Origin: JBDHZK01 sp039811865
Lineage (GTDB): Bacteria > Actinomycetota > Actinomycetes > Propionibacteriales > Propionibacteriaceae
Direction of reading: 5' to 3'
NCBI GenBank assembly: GCA_039811865.1
Contig: JBDHZK010000089.1
Span: 1-11,044 of the forward strand
Length of the DNA stretch: 11,044 nucleotides
The translations under genes and the position numbers were made by a program. The notes under the pieces were generated by a model. The model did no database searches. It was not told the DNA's origin and saw only the letters and a program-made list of their open reading frames with translations. Each line of letters begins with the position of its first letter. Positions within the stretch are counted from its first letter, which is position 1. Positions 1-5,541 of this stretch are shown piece by piece.

Positions 1-1199
1 AGGTTTTCGTCCAAGGCGGCCAGGAACTCCTCGGTGGTGAGGAACGGCTGGTCGGGGCCGACGAGCAGGGCGAGGTCCTTGGTCATCTTCCCCGACTCCA
101 CAGTCGCGACGCAGACCTCCTCCAACGCCTTGGCGAAGCCGGTCACCTCGGGCGTGCCATCGAGCTTGCCGCGGTGCTTCAGCCCGCCCGTCCAAGCGAA
201 GATGGACGCGATCGGGTTGGTCGAGGTCGGCTTTCCCTGCTGATGCATCCGGTAGTGCCGGGTGACGGTGCCATGCGCTGCCTCGGCCTCGACGGTCTTG
301 CCGTCGGGGGTCATCAGCACCGACGTCATCAGCCCGAGCGACCCGAAGCCCTGCGCGACGGTGTCCGACTGGACGTCCCCGTCGTAGTTCTTGCACGCCC
401 AGACGTAGCCGCCCTCCCACTTCATCGCGGCCGCGACCATGTCGTCGATCAGGCGGTGCTCATAGGTCAGGCCGCGCTCGGCGAACTGCGCGGCGAACTC
501 GGTCTCGAACACCTGCGCGAAGAGGTCCTTGAAGGCGCCGTCGTAGGCCTTGAGAATCGTGTTCTTAGTGGACAGGTACACCGGGTAGTCGCGCATCAGC
601 CCATAGGAGAAGGACGCCCGCGCGAAGTCGCGGATCGAGTCGTTGAAGTTGTACATGCCCATGGCCACGCCGCCGTCGGCACCGTAGTTGGCGACCACGT
701 GCTGAATCGGCTCGCCGCCGTCGTTGGGGGTGAAGGTGATGGTCAACTGGCCGGCGCCGGGCACCTTGAAGTTCGTGGCGCGGTACTGATCGCCGTGCGC
801 GTGACGGCCGATCACGATGGGCTTGGTCCAGCCCGGCACCAGGCGCGGGATGTTGGAGATGATGATCGGCTCGCGGAAGACGACGCCGCCCAGGATGTTG
901 CGGATCGTTCCGTTCGGCGAGAGCCACATCTTCTTCAAGCCGAACTCGGCGACGCGGGCCTCGTCCGGGGTGATGGTCGCGCACTTGACACCGACACCGT
1001 GGCGCTGGATCGCGTGGGCGGCGTCCACGGTGATCTGGTCCGCCGTGGCGTCGCGGCTTTGGATGCCGAGGTCGTAGTAGTCGAGGTTCACATCGAGATA
1101 CGGATGGATCAGGCGGTCCTTGATGAACTGCCAGATGATCCGGGTCATCTCGTCGCCGTCGAGTTCGACGACCGTGCCGACCACCTTGATCTTCGCCAT
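1..1199 (-). CDS. icd: NADP-dependent isocitrate dehydrogenase, dimeric eukaryote-like type (3' end off the window)
   Basis: Oxidatively decarboxylates isocitrate to 2-oxoglutarate with NADP+ in the TCA cycle, in the cytoplasm. The 399 codons visible match the dimeric NADP-IDH family (human IDH1, mycobacterial Icd1) from end to end. Seen directly: LDGDEMTRIIW near residue 13, the isocitrate-binding SPNGTIRNILGG (95-105, with Arg100), IGRHAHGDQYRAT (130-142), the catalytic Tyr in RDYPVYLSTKNTILKAYDG (203-221) with its lysine, the metal-binding Asp region HRLIDDMVA and NYDGDVQSD (248-279), and the NADP-contacting EAEAAHGTVTRHYR (304-317). The family is about 404-409 residues long, so only some 5-10 residues and the stop are missing at the left edge. 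The ATG start at 1199 gives the family's usual N-terminus, and a GGAGG lies upstream (1211-1215). It is transcribed away from purU. No frameshift or lost catalytic residue was seen. Confidence 0.97.
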   Translation of the reverse strand, partial: MAKIKVVGTVVELDGDEMTRIIWQFIKDRLIHPYLDVNLDYYDLGIQSRDATADQITVDAAHAIQRHGVGVKCATITPDEARVAEFGLKKMWLSPNGTIRNILGGVVFREPIIISNIPRLVPGWTKPIVIGRHAHGDQYRATNFKVPGAGQLTITFTPNDGGEPIQHVVANYGADGGVAMGMYNFNDSIRDFARASFSYGLMRDYPVYLSTKNTILKAYDGAFKDLFAQVFETEFAAQFAERGLTYEHRLIDDMVAAAMKWEGGYVWACKNYDGDVQSDTVAQGFGSLGLMTSVLMTPDGKTVEAEAAHGTVTRHYRMHQQGKPTSTNPIASIFAWTGGLKHRGKLDGTPEVTGFAKALEEVCVATVESGKMTKDLALLVGPDQPFLTTEEFLAALDEN

Positions 1200-1210
1200 T
1201 TCGCGCCCTT

Positions 1211-1234
1211 CCTCCAGATCGTGCGCTCAACCTA
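1211..1234 (-). promoter_or_regulatory. Candidate icd promoter -10 box and ribosome binding site
   Basis: Reading on the minus strand, TAGGTT (1234 to 1229) fits the actinobacterial TAnnnT -10 pattern. It is followed by GGAGGAAGG (1215 to 1207), a purine-rich Shine-Dalgarno stretch; the GGAGG core ends 11 bases before the ATG, while the AAGG part is closer. No good -35 hexamer was seen at the expected distance. The ribosome site is reasonably clear, but the -10 box is a pattern match only. Confidence 0.4.
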
Positions 1235-1380
1235 CCAACGGGGGACGAGAACGCGGTCGAGTCCCGCGGCGTTCGACGGGGACGGCCCGACGCGCCGAAG
1301 CCCATGGCGAGGACTCCCCTTAACCGTCCAAGACTCCTGCTCAACGAAGGCTCTGGACGCCTAGCAGAAGCCCTCGGCGA

Positions 1381-1404
1381 GGCCCGGCGTTAGTGTGCCG
1401 GGCC
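1381..1404. promoter_or_regulatory. Strong 8-bp inverted repeat (hairpin) between icd and purU
   Basis: GGCCCGGC (1381-1388) and GCCGGGCC (1397-1404) are perfect inverted arms around an 8-base loop. CTCG/CGAG outside the arms could lengthen the stem past a 4-base bulge. No T-tract follows. Two genes diverge from this spacer, so a simple terminator is not expected here. An operator site, or a barrier between back-to-back promoters, would fit the position. The structure is seen directly; the role is unknown. Confidence 0.5.
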
Positions 1405-1419
1405 CGAGCTTCGAACGCC

Positions 1420-1445
1420 CCCCTGCGACGGGCTCAGGGGACGAG
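1420..1445. repeat. REP-like short intergenic repeat, copy 1
   Basis: This is a 26-base unit with the core GCGACGGGCTCAGGGG. It contains a perfect 6-bp inverted repeat (CCCCTG at 1420-1425, CAGGGG at 1435-1440) around a 9-base loop. It matches copy 2, exactly 40 bases downstream, at about 22 of 26 positions. From memory, it resembles short dyad elements of the form CCCTTCGAC..GGCTCAGGG that are scattered between genes in many high-GC actinobacteria. Confidence 0.5.
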
Positions 1446-1459
1446 AAGGCCTCCACCCA

Positions 1460-1485
1460 CCCCCTCGACGGGTTCAGCGGACGAG
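1460..1485. repeat. REP-like short intergenic repeat, copy 2
   Basis: Second copy, with the core CCTCGACGGGTTCAGCGG followed by the same ACGAG tail as copy 1. Its dyad is imperfect because one arm carries C where copy 1 has G. Its TTCAGC (1473-1478) lies 16 bases before the candidate purU -10 box, so this copy appears to have supplied or overlapped the -35 region of the purU promoter. Confidence 0.5.
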
Positions 1486-1507
1486 CTCACCCACTAGCCT
1501 TGCGCGG
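1473..1507 (+). promoter_or_regulatory. Candidate purU promoter for a leaderless transcript
   Basis: TAGCCT (1495-1500) is a TAnnnT -10 box ending exactly 7 bases before the GTG start, so transcription would begin at or next to the start codon. A weak -35 candidate TTCAGC (1473-1478) lies 16 bases upstream inside the repeat. No Shine-Dalgarno sequence precedes the GTG, which agrees with leaderless initiation. Confidence 0.5.
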
Positions 1508-2359
1508 GTGACCGAAACCAGCCACTGGGTGCTCACGCTCGTCTGCGACGACCGGCCGGGGATCGTCCACGCCGTGACCGGGGCAATCGTGGGGGCACAC
1601 GGGAACATCACCGAACTGCAACAGTTCTCCTCCGACGACACCGGCCGCTTCTTCATGCGGGTCCAGGTCGAGACCTCGGCCAGCTACGACGTCTTCATCG
1701 GCCAACTCGGTCCGGTCGCCGAGCGCTTCGGCGCCACCTGGGAGCTCGACCACGTCGGACGTCCGATGCGCACGCTGGTGCTCGTCTCGAAGGCGGGGCA
1801 CTGCCTGAACGACCTGCTCTTTCGCCAGCGCTCGGGGCAACTGCCGATCCGGATCCCCCTGATCTTGTCCAACCACGAGACGTTGGCGCCGCTGGCCGGC
1901 TTCTACGGGGTGCCGTTCGAGCAGCACGCGGTCTTCCCCGAGACCAAGGACGCCATGGAGCGGCGCATCCTGGATGCCGTGGTCGCCCATGACGTCGAGT
2001 TGGTGGTTCTGGCCCGGTACATGCAGATCCTGACGCCTTGGCTGTGCGAGCAGTTGGCGGGGCGCGCGATCAACATCCATCACTCGTTCCTGCCCGGCTT
2101 CAAGGGCGCCAACCCCTACCGTCAGGCGCATGCGCGCGGTGTGAAGCTCGTCGGCGCGACCGCACACTTCGTCACCCCGAACCTCGACGAGGGTCCGATC
2201 ATCGAGCAGAACGTCGTCCGGGTCGACCACTCGATGTCGGTGGCCCAGCTCACCGCCCGCGGTCAGGACCAAGAGTCGGCGACGCTGTCCGCCGCGGTGC
2301 GGCTGTTCGCCGAGCACCGCGTCCTGCGCGACGGCGCCCGCACGATCATCTTCCGCTGA
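1508..2359 (+). CDS. purU: Formyltetrahydrofolate deformylase
   Basis: Hydrolyses 10-formyl-tetrahydrofolate to formate and tetrahydrofolate, which tunes the one-carbon pool. At 283 residues it has the family's usual size (about 280). An ACT-type regulatory domain comes first (about 8-85, with LVCDDRPGIVHAVTG); in E. coli PurU this part senses methionine and glycine. The formyltransferase-like domain follows (about 86-283). In it, INIHHSFLPGFKGANPY supplies the catalytic Asn189 and His191, and GATAHFVTPNLDEGPII supplies Asp227. The ACT domain and the HHSFLPGFKG form separate it from PurN, which is encoded elsewhere in this window. The GTG start at 1508 gives the normal N-terminus and sits 7 bases after a TAGCCT box with no ribosome site, so the mRNA is probably leaderless. 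mdh follows on the same strand after 133 bases. All catalytic residues are present. Confidence 0.95.
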   Translation: MTETSHWVLTLVCDDRPGIVHAVTGAIVGAHGNITELQQFSSDDTGRFFMRVQVETSASYDVFIGQLGPVAERFGATWELDHVGRPMRTLVLVSKAGHCLNDLLFRQRSGQLPIRIPLILSNHETLAPLAGFYGVPFEQHAVFPETKDAMERRILDAVVAHDVELVVLARYMQILTPWLCEQLAGRAINIHHSFLPGFKGANPYRQAHARGVKLVGATAHFVTPNLDEGPIIEQNVVRVDHSMSVAQLTARGQDQESATLSAAVRLFAEHRVLRDGARTIIFR

Positions 2360-2418
2360 CCTGGGGGCCTGCGTCTTCGGCTGATCCCAGGAGACGCTCC
2401 GAGGCGATCCAACCCCAC

Positions 2419-2442
2419 CCGGACGGCCCCGGGCGCGTCCGG
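2419..2442. promoter_or_regulatory. Perfect 7-bp-arm dyad between purU and mdh
   Basis: CCGGACG (2419-2425) and CGTCCGG (2436-2442) are perfect inverted arms with a 10-base GC-rich spacer. The dyad ends 14 bases before the candidate mdh -10 box, across the -35 region. It could be the purU terminator, although no T-run follows, or an operator controlling mdh. A weaker CTGGG/CCCAG pair lies nearer the purU stop (2361-2390). Confidence 0.45.
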
Positions 2443-2456
2443 CGCACCGGCGCTGC

Positions 2457-2488
2457 TAGCGTCGGATGCGTACCCGAGGTCTTGGAGG
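2457..2488 (+). promoter_or_regulatory. Candidate mdh -10 box and ribosome binding site
   Basis: TAGCGT (2457-2462) matches the TAnnnT -10 pattern, but no clear -35 element is visible. GGAGG (2484-2488) lies 4 bases before the ATG at 2493. This strong site decides the mdh start in favour of 2493 over the in-frame ATG at 2466, which has no such sequence before it. Confidence 0.5.
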
Positions 2489-2492
2489 AAAC

Positions 2493-3482
2493 ATGAGCAA
2501 AGCACCCGTAAAGGTCGCCGTCACCGGCGCCGCCGGCCAGATCTGCTACAGCCTGTTGTTCCGCATCGCCAGCGGCGCGCTGCTCGGTCCAGATCAGCCG
2601 GTCGAGTTGCGGCTGCTCGAGATCACGCCCGCCCTGAAGGCGCTCGAGGGCGTCGTGATGGAACTGGACGACTGCGCGTTCCCGCTGCTGTCAAAGGTGG
2701 TCACCGGCGACGACGCCCTGAAGGTCTTCGACGGCGTCAACGTGGCGCTCCTGGTGGGCGCGCGTCCTCGCACGAAGGGCATGGAGCGCGGCGACCTGTT
2801 GAGCGCCAACGGCGCGATCTTCACCGCTCAGGGCAAGGCCCTGAACGAGGTGGCGGCGGACGACGTGCACATTCTGATCACGGGCAACCCGGCGAACACG
2901 AACGCCCTGATCGCGATGAGCAACGCCCCCGACATCCCCGCCGAGCGCTTCAACGCCCTCACGCGCCTGGACCACAACCGCGCCATCAGCCAGCTCGCCG
3001 CCAAGGTCGGCGCGCCCGTAACCGACATCAAGCACATGACGATCTGGGGCAACCACTCCGCCACCCAGTACCCGGACCTGTTCCACGCCGAAGTGGCCGG
3101 CAAGAACGCCGCGCAGGTGGTGGACGACCAGGACTGGATCGCGGACACCTTCATCCCGACCGTCGCCAAGCGCGGCGCCGCGATCATCGAGGCGCGGGGG
3201 GCGTCCTCGGCGGCGTCGGCGGCCAACGCGACGATCGAGCACATGCGCGACTGGCTGGCCGGGACGCCGGCCGGCGACTGGGTTTCGATGGCGGTGCCGG
3301 CCGACGGCTCCTACGGCGTGGCCGAGGGCGTGATCTCGTCCTTCCCCTGCACCACCAAGGACGGCGCCTACGAGATCGTCCAAGGGCTGGAGATCAACGA
3401 CTTCTCGCGCGGCAAGATCGACGCCTCGGTGGCCGAACTGATCGACGAGCGCGACGCGGTCAAGGCGCTCGGCCTGATCTGA
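2493..3482 (+). CDS. mdh: Malate dehydrogenase
   Basis: Interconverts malate and oxaloacetate with a nicotinamide cofactor in the TCA cycle, in the cytoplasm. The protein is 329 residues, the typical length of actinobacterial malate dehydrogenases of the cytosolic-eukaryote-like group. Seen directly: the Rossmann motif TGAAGQICYSL (11-21), the mobile substrate loop LVGARPRTKGMERGDLL (87-103) with substrate arginines, ITGNPANTNALI (129-140), LTRLDHNRA (156-164) with the catalytic Asp160 and nearby Arg158, and IWGNHSATQYPD (184-195) with the proton-transfer His188. The ATG at 2493 is preferred to one at 2466 because of the GGAGG just before it and because MSKAPVKVAVTGAAGQ is the family's N-terminus. 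A long hairpin starts 10 bases after the stop. With icd nearby, it gives the window two TCA-cycle dehydrogenases. Confidence 0.97.
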   Translation: MSKAPVKVAVTGAAGQICYSLLFRIASGALLGPDQPVELRLLEITPALKALEGVVMELDDCAFPLLSKVVTGDDALKVFDGVNVALLVGARPRTKGMERGDLLSANGAIFTAQGKALNEVAADDVHILITGNPANTNALIAMSNAPDIPAERFNALTRLDHNRAISQLAAKVGAPVTDIKHMTIWGNHSATQYPDLFHAEVAGKNAAQVVDDQDWIADTFIPTVAKRGAAIIEARGASSAASAANATIEHMRDWLAGTPAGDWVSMAVPADGSYGVAEGVISSFPCTTKDGAYEIVQGLEINDFSRGKIDASVAELIDERDAVKALGLI

Positions 3483-3491
3483 TCGTCCACT

Positions 3492-3527
3492 TCCGATGCC
3501 GGGCGGCTGTCGCCGTCCGGCGTCGGA
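3492..3527 (+). terminator. mdh transcription terminator (long stem, tetraloop)
   Basis: The arms 3492-3507 and 3512-3527 pair over 16 positions around a TGTC loop. TCCGA pairs with TCGGA and GCCGGGCGGC with GCCGTCCGGC, including two G-T wobbles. It begins 10 bases after the mdh stop. No T-tract follows, as is common for hairpin-only terminators in high-GC actinobacteria. Confidence 0.8.
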
Positions 3528-3642
3528 GCCTCGGCAGGCCGCCGATCTCCCGGTCAGCGCGCATGATCAGCCCGTGGTCCGGGGCTGGAGCACAATTGGC
3601 GCCACGGCCCGTCCCTGGGCGACGGCTCCGCGGAGGTGATGG
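3528..3642 (+). promoter_or_regulatory. Upstream region of the proline-rich membrane protein gene
   Basis: This stretch should hold the promoter of the gene starting at 3643. CACAAT (3591-3596) is the only tolerable -10-like hexamer, and no -35 was recognised. The ribosome site GGAGG (3632-3636) lies 6 bases before the GTG. It forms one half of a perfect 10-bp palindrome, CTCCGCGGAG (3626-3635). Confidence 0.35.
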
Positions 3643-4296
3643 GTGAGCGACAACTGGCAGCCCTCGGCGCTCGGCGATTCGAGCCTGGGCGGCACCTCGC
3701 TGCTCGGGTCGACGCTGTTCGATGCTGCGCCGGCGGGCTCGTCCCTGGTCGACGGGCCCGTTTCGAAGCCGCTGCCCAACTCCCCCTCGCCCGACGGGGG
3801 GGCCGCCGATTCAACCGGCGCCCGCTGGCAAGCGTTCATGGGACGACAAGGATCTGCTCCTCGGGTGCCGGCACGACCACCCGGGCCCGCGGCGCAATCG
3901 ACGCCGTCCCTGCCCGAATGGACTCCGGGCAACTGGGGTGACCCGGACGGGGAGCCCGCCGGCGCCTATCCCGCCCGGCTGCAACCGCCCGCCCCGGCGC
4001 CGGGACGCGCGCCGGCCGTCTTGTCCACCGGGTTCACCCCGCCGCGGCAACCGGCGCGAAACGCGACCGTCAGCCCGCAGCTTCAGGCGCGCGTCGGATT
4101 GGGGCTCGCGTTCGTCGGAGTGTTCGGTGGAATCTGGTGGAGCATCCTGGGCTTCGCGCTGAGCCTGCTCGCGCTCAGCCGGGCCAGCCGGGGCGAACCG
4201 CTTGCGCCCCGAGACCGGCGGATGGCCCAGTTCGCCATGGTCTTGGCGGTCGCCGGCGCGGTGATCTTCGTCGTGGCTCTTGCCTCCAGCCGCTGA
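3643..4296 (+). CDS. Proline-rich protein with two C-terminal membrane helices, function unknown
   Basis: I do not recognise a characterised family. The 217-residue product starts with a Ser/Gly/Leu-rich stretch (about 8-26), followed by a long, low-complexity, Pro/Ala/Gly-rich segment to about 145 that is probably disordered. The C-terminus has two hydrophobic segments, about 151-177 and 195-214, separated by a basic loop (SRASRGEPLAPRDRR). This helical hairpin resembles DUF4190-type two-helix modules in outline, but the match is weak and by eye. There is no signal peptide or lipobox, so the N-terminal tail is likely cytoplasmic with the hairpin anchoring it. The GTG start has GGAGG 6 bases upstream. 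The gene follows the mdh terminator and converges on the DUF3017 gene 19 bases away, so it is probably transcribed alone. Confidence 0.75.
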   Translation: MSDNWQPSALGDSSLGGTSLLGSTLFDAAPAGSSLVDGPVSKPLPNSPSPDGGAADSTGARWQAFMGRQGSAPRVPARPPGPAAQSTPSLPEWTPGNWGDPDGEPAGAYPARLQPPAPAPGRAPAVLSTGFTPPRQPARNATVSPQLQARVGLGLAFVGVFGGIWWSILGFALSLLALSRASRGEPLAPRDRRMAQFAMVLAVAGAVIFVVALASSR

Positions 4297-4298
4297 AC

Positions 4299-4331
4299 GC
4301 CGGCCGGGGGGTGGCCTAGCCCCGGCTCGGC
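4299..4331. terminator. Bidirectional terminator hairpin between convergent genes
   Basis: GCCG plus GCCGGGG (4299-4309) pairs with CCCCGGC plus CGGC (4320-4331). The stem is 11 bp, interrupted only by one unpaired T (4327), around a 10-base loop. It begins 3 bases after the plus-strand stop and runs into the last codons of the minus-strand DUF3017 gene, so it can serve both transcripts. Confidence 0.65.
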
Positions 4332-4669
4332 GGCACCAGCCAGGCCAGCGCCACAATCCCGGCGCCCACGCCGAGCATCAAGATGGCGTCCAACAAGCGA
4401 GAGCGCACCGCCAGCAGCTTCACCACAACTCGCGGCAACAGGGCTCGGTAGACCCCGCCCAATAACACCGCCGCGCCGATCAGGGTGGAGCCGGTGCGCC
4501 AGTGTCCGCTGGCGACGACCCCTATCCCCACCGCCACGCCGGCAAGGACCGTGAGCAGCGGCCACTCGTCCACGACTTTCGCCAGGAACGGCCGGTTCGT
4601 CCACCCGGAGCGCGCCGGCAACTGCCAGCGCCTGCGCCGGGTCTGAGGATCGTGGGCCGGCGTGGTCAT
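4316..4669 (-). CDS. DUF3017 family small membrane protein
   Basis: This is a 117-residue integral membrane protein of unknown function. Three hydrophobic helices are visible (about 36-56, 60-78 and 92-112) after a basic N-terminal tail (PQTRRRRWQLPARSG). Its sequence character (DEWPLL before the first helix, GGVYRALLPR after the second) and its position directly after folD match the actinobacterial DUF3017 proteins, which are usually found beside folD. The ATG overlaps the folD stop in an ATGA arrangement (4-bp overlap), so it is probably translationally coupled and is the last gene of the purN-purH-folD operon. A link to one-carbon metabolism is suggested only by this context. Confidence 0.85.
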   Translation of the reverse strand: MTTPAHDPQTRRRRWQLPARSGWTNRPFLAKVVDEWPLLTVLAGVAVGIGVVASGHWRTGSTLIGAAVLLGGVYRALLPRVVVKLLAVRSRLLDAILMLGVGAGIVALAWLVPPSRG

Positions 4670-5517
4670 CCCGCCAGCGACTCCGCGCGGTCGACCACGT
4701 TTTGCAGCAGCATCGCGCGGGTCATCGGGCCCACCCCGCCAGGCATCGGGGCGACGTAACCGGCGACGTCCCAGACGCTCGGGTGCAGATCGCCCACCAG
4801 GCCGGCATCGGTGCGGGTGATGCCGACGTCGAGCAGCGCGGCCCCGGGCGCAACCATGTCGGCCGTGATCAGCCCGGGAGAACCAGCCGCGGCGACCACG
4901 ACGTCCGCGGCGCGGGTGTGCGAAGCCAGGTCCAAGGTGCCGGTGTGGCAGATGGTCACGGTGGCATTCTCGCTGCGGCGGGTCAGCAGCAGACCGAGGG
5001 GACGCCCGACCGTCGTCCCGCGCCCGACGATGCAGACCTCGGCGCCGTTCAGCGGAACGTCGTGGCGGCGCAACAGCTCGACGATGCCGCGCGGGGTGCA
5101 CGGCAAGGCGCCGGGCACGCCCAGGACGAGGCGTCCCAGGTTGACCGGGTGCAGCCCGTCGGCGTCCTTGGCGGGGTCGACGAGTTCGAGCGCCCAGTTG
5201 TCGTCCAAGTGCCTAGGCAGCGGCAACTGGACGATGAAGCCGGTGCAGCTCTGGTCGGCGTTCAGCGCGGCGATCGCCTCGGCGACCTGGCTGGCGGACG
5301 CGTCGGACGGCAGATCCACGCGGATCGAGTTGATCCCGACTTCGGCGCAGTCGCGGTGCTTGCCGGCGACGTAGGCGCGGCTGCCGGGGTCGTCCCCGAC
5401 GAGGACGGTGCCGAGCCCGGGGACGACGCCCCGCTCACGCAGCGCGGTCACGCGCATGGTCAGGTCGGCCTTGACGGCGGCGGCGGCCGCCTTGCCGTCC
5501 AGCTTGGTCGCGGTCAT
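4666..5517 (-). CDS. folD: Bifunctional methylene-THF dehydrogenase / methenyl-THF cyclohydrolase
   Basis: Converts 5,10-methylene-THF to 5,10-methenyl-THF with NADP+ and then to 10-formyl-THF, the formyl donor used by PurN and PurH from the same operon. It has 283 residues, normal for the family. Seen directly: Tyr49 and the catalytic Lys53 in SRAYVAGKHRD, the QLPLP motif (97-101), KDADGLHP (117-124) with Asp120, the dinucleotide-binding GRGTTVGRP (165-173), and the C-terminal signature PMPGGVGPMT (257-266). GRG replaces the more common GRS in the nucleotide-binding motif, a form I recall as frequent in actinobacteria. Start: ATG 24 bases after the purH stop, with a modest GGGGA before it. 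It ends overlapping the DUF3017 start by 4 bases. Confidence 0.97.
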   Translation of the reverse strand: MTATKLDGKAAAAAVKADLTMRVTALRERGVVPGLGTVLVGDDPGSRAYVAGKHRDCAEVGINSIRVDLPSDASASQVAEAIAALNADQSCTGFIVQLPLPRHLDDNWALELVDPAKDADGLHPVNLGRLVLGVPGALPCTPRGIVELLRRHDVPLNGAEVCIVGRGTTVGRPLGLLLTRRSENATVTICHTGTLDLASHTRAADVVVAAAGSPGLITADMVAPGAALLDVGITRTDAGLVGDLHPSVWDVAGYVAPMPGGVGPMTRAMLLQNVVDRAESLAG

Positions 5518-5541
5518 GTTTCCCCAGTTCGGTGGAGCGTC

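Larger units (their letters stand above)
1200..1507. other. Divergent intergenic region between icd and purU
   Basis: This 308-base spacer separates the starts of icd (minus) and purU (plus), so both promoters should lie here. It has no convincing coding region; open frames crossing it are continuations of antisense frames. It holds the icd ribosome site and candidate -10, a perfect 8-bp-arm hairpin at 1381-1404, two copies of a short repeat at 1420-1445 and 1460-1485, and a purU -10 box at 1495-1500. Nothing recognisable was seen in 1240-1370. Confidence 0.7.

Noticed and set aside
174..1364. A 396-codon open frame on the plus strand
   Set aside because: It is antisense to icd, whose minus-strand translation matches the NADP-IDH family along its whole length.
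1420..1485. A CRISPR array suggested by the 40-base repeat period
   Set aside because: There are only two imperfect copies, the repeat is itself GC-dyad and REP-like, the gap between copies is only 14 bases, and no cas gene is near.
2466..2492. An earlier in-frame ATG for mdh adding nine residues
   Set aside because: No ribosome site precedes it, while GGAGG sits right before the ATG at 2493, which gives the conserved family N-terminus.
4670..5101. A longer DUF3017 protein starting inside folD
   Set aside because: The added stretch is an arginine/proline-rich shadow of folD; the ATGA overlap with the folD stop gives a natural coupled start at 4669.
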